64,000 bases of DNA from Paenarthrobacter nitroguajacolicus. Its GTDB lineage: Bacteria; Actinomycetota; Actinomycetes; Actinomycetales; Micrococcaceae. Below, one piece after another: positions 61,941-64,000 of the stretch; the first letter of the stretch is position 1; each line of letters begins with the position of its first letter. Location: contig NZ_VNFK01000001.1 of NCBI RefSeq assembly GCF_007786235.1, positions 310,001-374,000 on the forward strand, given 5' to 3'. A program made the position numbers and the translations under genes. The notes below the pieces were generated by a model. That model saw only the letters and a list, made by a program, of their open reading frames with translations, was not told the origin of the DNA and searched no databases.

Positions 61941-62681
61941 GTGGCGAACCAACTCAGCCTCAGCATCGATCGTTCGTCCCCTGTGCCCCTTTACCACCAG
62001 GTGGTTCAAGGCATCGAGGCCGCGATTCACAGCGGCATCCTTGAACCCGGCAGCCGCTTGGACAACGAGATCGACCTCGCAGCACAGCTGAATCTGTCCC
62101 GTCCCACCATGCGCAAGGCGATGGACGAGCTTGTCCGTGCCGGACTCCTGGTCCGCAAACGCGGCGTGGGCACCCAAGTGGTCTCCAGCCAGGTCCGCCG
62201 CCCCCTGGAACTGTCCAGCCTCTACGACGACCTCAGCAACAACGGCAAAAAGCCCACCACCGAGGTCCTGAGCTTCTCCCACGTCGAGGCCGACGCCCTC
62301 ACCCTCGCAGCCCTCCAACTGCCCACCGGCTCCAAGGTCTACCACTTCACGCGCCTGCGCAAAGTGGGCGGCAAGCCGCTGGCGCTCATGGAGAACTGGG
62401 TCCGCGATGACATCACCAGCATGGATGAAGCCCAGCTTGCCAACGAAGGCCTCTACGCCATCCTTAGGCGGGGTGGCGTGAACTTCAGGCTGGCATCCCA
62501 ACGTATCGGCGCCATGATCGCCAACGACTACCAGGCTCCCCTCTTGGAAACCGAGGCGGGGTCGGCACTGGTCACAATGGAACGCACGGCGGTGGACGAC
62601 ACCGGACGCATGGTGGAAACCGGCCACCACGTCTACCGCGCCGATTCCTACAGCTTTGAAATGACACTCGTACAGCGCTAA
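61941..62681 (+). CDS. GntR-family (HutC/UTRA) regulator, IolR-like
   Basis: A 246-residue regulator. The winged HTH is VPLYHQVVQGIEAAIHSGILEPGSRLDNEIDLAAQLNLSRPTMRKAMDELVRAGLLVRKRGVGTQV (about 14-80); the C-terminal UTRA domain (about 95-240) has KVYHFTRLRKVGGKPLALMENWVR and MVETGHHVYRADSY. The GTG start follows TAGGAGAATCCA. It is 17 bp upstream of iolB and shares the inositol locus with four promoters that carry the same motif, so it is the likely inositol repressor. Binding of an inositol catabolite would release it. Confidence 0.9.
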   Translation: MANQLSLSIDRSSPVPLYHQVVQGIEAAIHSGILEPGSRLDNEIDLAAQLNLSRPTMRKAMDELVRAGLLVRKRGVGTQVVSSQVRRPLELSSLYDDLSNNGKKPTTEVLSFSHVEADALTLAALQLPTGSKVYHFTRLRKVGGKPLALMENWVRDDITSMDEAQLANEGLYAILRRGGVNFRLASQRIGAMIANDYQAPLLETEAGSALVTMERTAVDDTGRMVETGHHVYRADSYSFEMTLVQR

Positions 62682-62698
62682 CGCAAGGACAAACACTT

Positions 62699-63592
62699 AT
62701 GGCCAACTGGGTATACCCACTGGGAACAGCCAATGACGGTAAATGGGACATCTCGCTGGGGACCTCCGATTCCACCCTGGCCATCGACGGCTGGGCCCAT
62801 ACGGGCCTGAAGGTCGCGACGCTCGCCGCAGGTGCCGCCGTCGAGCTTCCCGCCGCTGCGGAAGAGCGGATCGTGGTGCCGCTGAGCGGCTCGTTCACCG
62901 TAACGGTCGACGACGGCGAGTACAGCCTCGCGGGGCGGCAGTCGGTTTTCCACGGGCCAAGCGACGTCCTGTACACGGGAATCGATAAGGCCGTCACCAT
63001 TAGCTCCAACGACGGCGGAAGGGTTGCGGTTGCTACCGCACCGGCAAAGGCCGGGTACCCCACCAGGCTGGTCACGGCCGCGGAAACTCCCGTTGAACTG
63101 CGCGGGGCAGGCAACTGCTCACGCCAAGTGCACAACTTCGGCACCCCTGCAGCGCTGGAAGCGGACCGCTTTATCGTGTGCGAAGTCATCACGCCGGGCG
63201 GCAACTGGTCCTCCTACCCTCCCCATAAGCACGATGAGGAGAAAGACGGCGAGACCAGTCTCGAGGAGATCTACTACTTCGAAACCCGCGTCACGCCTGA
63301 ATCCCCGGCCCCCGAAGACTCCGACGCCATCGGCTACGCCCGCGTCTACGCCTCCGACGAGCGGCCCATCGACGTCTCCGCCGAAGTCCGTACGGGCGAC
63401 GTCGTCCTGGTCCCCTACGGTTGGCACGGTCCGGCCATGGCAGCCCCCGGCTACGACCTCTACTACCTCAACGTGATGGCCGGCCCCGGCCGGGTCCGCG
63501 AGTGGCTGATCAGCGACGACCCCCACCACGGCTGGATCCGCCGGACGTGGGAGGACCAGGACATCGATCCGCGGCTCCCGTTCGGCGCATAA
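62699..63592 (+). CDS. iolB: 5-deoxy-glucuronate isomerase
   Basis: A 297-residue IolB/KduI-family double-cupin isomerase, which converts 5-deoxy-D-glucuronate to 2-deoxy-5-keto-D-gluconate in myo-inositol degradation. Metal ligands are seen in YPPHKHDEEKDGETSLEEIYYFE; VLVPYGWHGPAMAAPGYDLYYLNVMAGPGR is the conserved C-terminal block and WVYPLGTANDGKWDISLG the N-terminal one. It lies 17 bp after the GntR gene. iolC, iolD and iolE are not in the window and may lie beyond the right edge. A 19-bp stem terminator follows. Confidence 0.95.
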   Translation: MANWVYPLGTANDGKWDISLGTSDSTLAIDGWAHTGLKVATLAAGAAVELPAAAEERIVVPLSGSFTVTVDDGEYSLAGRQSVFHGPSDVLYTGIDKAVTISSNDGGRVAVATAPAKAGYPTRLVTAAETPVELRGAGNCSRQVHNFGTPAALEADRFIVCEVITPGGNWSSYPPHKHDEEKDGETSLEEIYYFETRVTPESPAPEDSDAIGYARVYASDERPIDVSAEVRTGDVVLVPYGWHGPAMAAPGYDLYYLNVMAGPGRVREWLISDDPHHGWIRRTWEDQDIDPRLPFGA

Positions 63593-63606
63593 GCCCAACA
63601 GCCCCA

Positions 63607-63655
63607 ACAGCGAAGGCCCCCTGGATTTCGGCGGTTTCCAGGGGGCCTTCGCTGT
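63607..63655. terminator. Bidirectional terminator after iolB
   Basis: Arms 63607-63625 and 63637-63655 pair perfectly over 19 bases around an 11-base loop. It separates the convergent iolB and sugar-porter genes. No marked U-tract is present. Confidence 0.88.
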
Positions 63656-63676
63656 CTGCTCTTGAACTGGGGGCGA

Positions 63677-64000
63677 CTACGCCTTGGTGCGGGCTTTGAA
63701 GAACGCTTCCAGTTCCTCCAGGCTCTTGCCCTTGGTTTCCGGCATGGAGCGCTTCACCCAGGCGATGGCCACCAACTGCAGCGCGACAAACACCAGGAAC
63801 GTGGCGGAAACACCCATCCAGGCCACCATCTGCGGGAAGAAGAAGCCCACCATGAAGTTGAAGATCCACAGCACGAACACGCAGATACCCATGCCCACGC
63901 CGCGGACATGCATGGGGAAGATCTCGGACAACGTCAACCAGGTGACAGTGCCGATGCACGACTGCATGGACGCCAGGAACGTCACCATGAACAGCAGCAC
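63677..64000 (-). CDS. Sugar porter MFS transporter, C-terminal part (possible inositol transporter)
   Basis: The last 107 residues of a gene whose 5' part lies beyond the window. Segments LSEIFPMHVRGVGMGICVFVLWIFNFMVGFFFPQMV and KRSMPETKGKSLEELEAFF are diagnostic for the sugar porter family: the RG motif after helix 10 and the PETKG motif after helix 12. In an inositol locus it is probably an IolT-type inositol:H+ symporter, a second uptake route besides the ABC importer. The specificity call rests on context only. Confidence 0.85.
   Translation of the reverse strand: MLLFMVTFLASMQSCIGTVTWLTLSEIFPMHVRGVGMGICVFVLWIFNFMVGFFFPQMVAWMGVSATFLVFVALQLVAIAWVKRSMPETKGKSLEELEAFFKARTKA

Noticed and set aside
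1..64000. tRNA, rRNA, CRISPR, insertion sequence or prophage features
   Set aside because: I looked for transposase-like frames, terminal repeats, regularly spaced repeats and tRNA-like clover leaves by eye and found none; a dedicated scan could still reveal small RNAs.

Overview
The window reads as chromosomal DNA of a high-GC Gram-positive soil actinobacterium, most likely an Arthrobacter or Paenarthrobacter (Micrococcaceae) relative. This is inferred from strong GC bias at third codon positions, frequent GTG/TTG starts behind AGGAG-type ribosome sites, many head-to-tail ATGA overlaps, and the mix of families (MHS transporters, an IolR-like GntR regulator with inositol genes, an actinobacterial 7Fe ferredoxin). 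I saw no rRNA, tRNA, CRISPR array, insertion sequence or prophage. Almost every base is coding; the gaps hold promoters, palindromic operators and hairpin terminators.

Layout. 1-8943: a regulator fragment (XRE-cupin) and a tightly coupled eight-gene catabolic operon (MFS importer, FAD oxidoreductase, type III CoA-transferase, enoyl-CoA hydratase, DapA-family lyase, atypical SDR, aldehyde dehydrogenase, ferredoxin) whose substrate I cannot name. 8940-11447: divergent two-component system. 11451-15257: small membrane protein and an McrBC type IV restriction pair. 15333-21013: three-gene carbohydrate operon (glycoside-hydrolase-like, DUF5107-TPR, DUF1349). 21205-25616: a small regulon-like module (CGNR-type regulator, DinB-like protein, PatB/MalY-type C-S lyase, MFS transporter, RidA) tied together by four copies of a GTCACC-N9-GGTGAC palindrome. 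25701-33623: CutC, thioesterase, heterodimeric ABC exporter, MarR-controlled drug exporter. 33698-37083: LysR regulator divergent from a metallo-beta-lactamase-fold hydrolase and an MHS transporter. 37143-44540: ThDP-dependent decarboxylase plus ureohydrolase, an APC permease, an XRE-cupin (PuuR-type) regulator and a sodium:solute symporter, which together look like guanidino-compound use. 44820-53838: small proteins, a ferritin-like/VIT1 fusion, two tandem membrane-anchored matrixin-like proteases, a LOG protein, a PuuD-like amidohydrolase and a large secreted PIG-L/FG-GAP protein. 53915-64000: myo-inositol or related polyol catabolism (two inositol-dehydrogenase-like genes, a TIM-barrel isomerase, a LacI regulator, an ABC importer, an IolR-like GntR regulator, iolB and the end of a sugar-porter gene).

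Two regulatory networks can be read directly from the DNA. In the CGNR module the palindrome abuts the regulator start codon and recurs before both effector operons. In the inositol region a TGTCCTGTCA-like motif overlaps or adjoins four promoters (iolG, the second dehydrogenase operon, the ABC importer, the GntR gene), and a separate perfect palindrome marks a LacI site. The CGNR/DinB/C-S lyase/RidA module is the best candidate for an undescribed system: its genes suggest thiol-conjugate processing, in which the lyase releases a reactive enamine that RidA clears. That function is inference.
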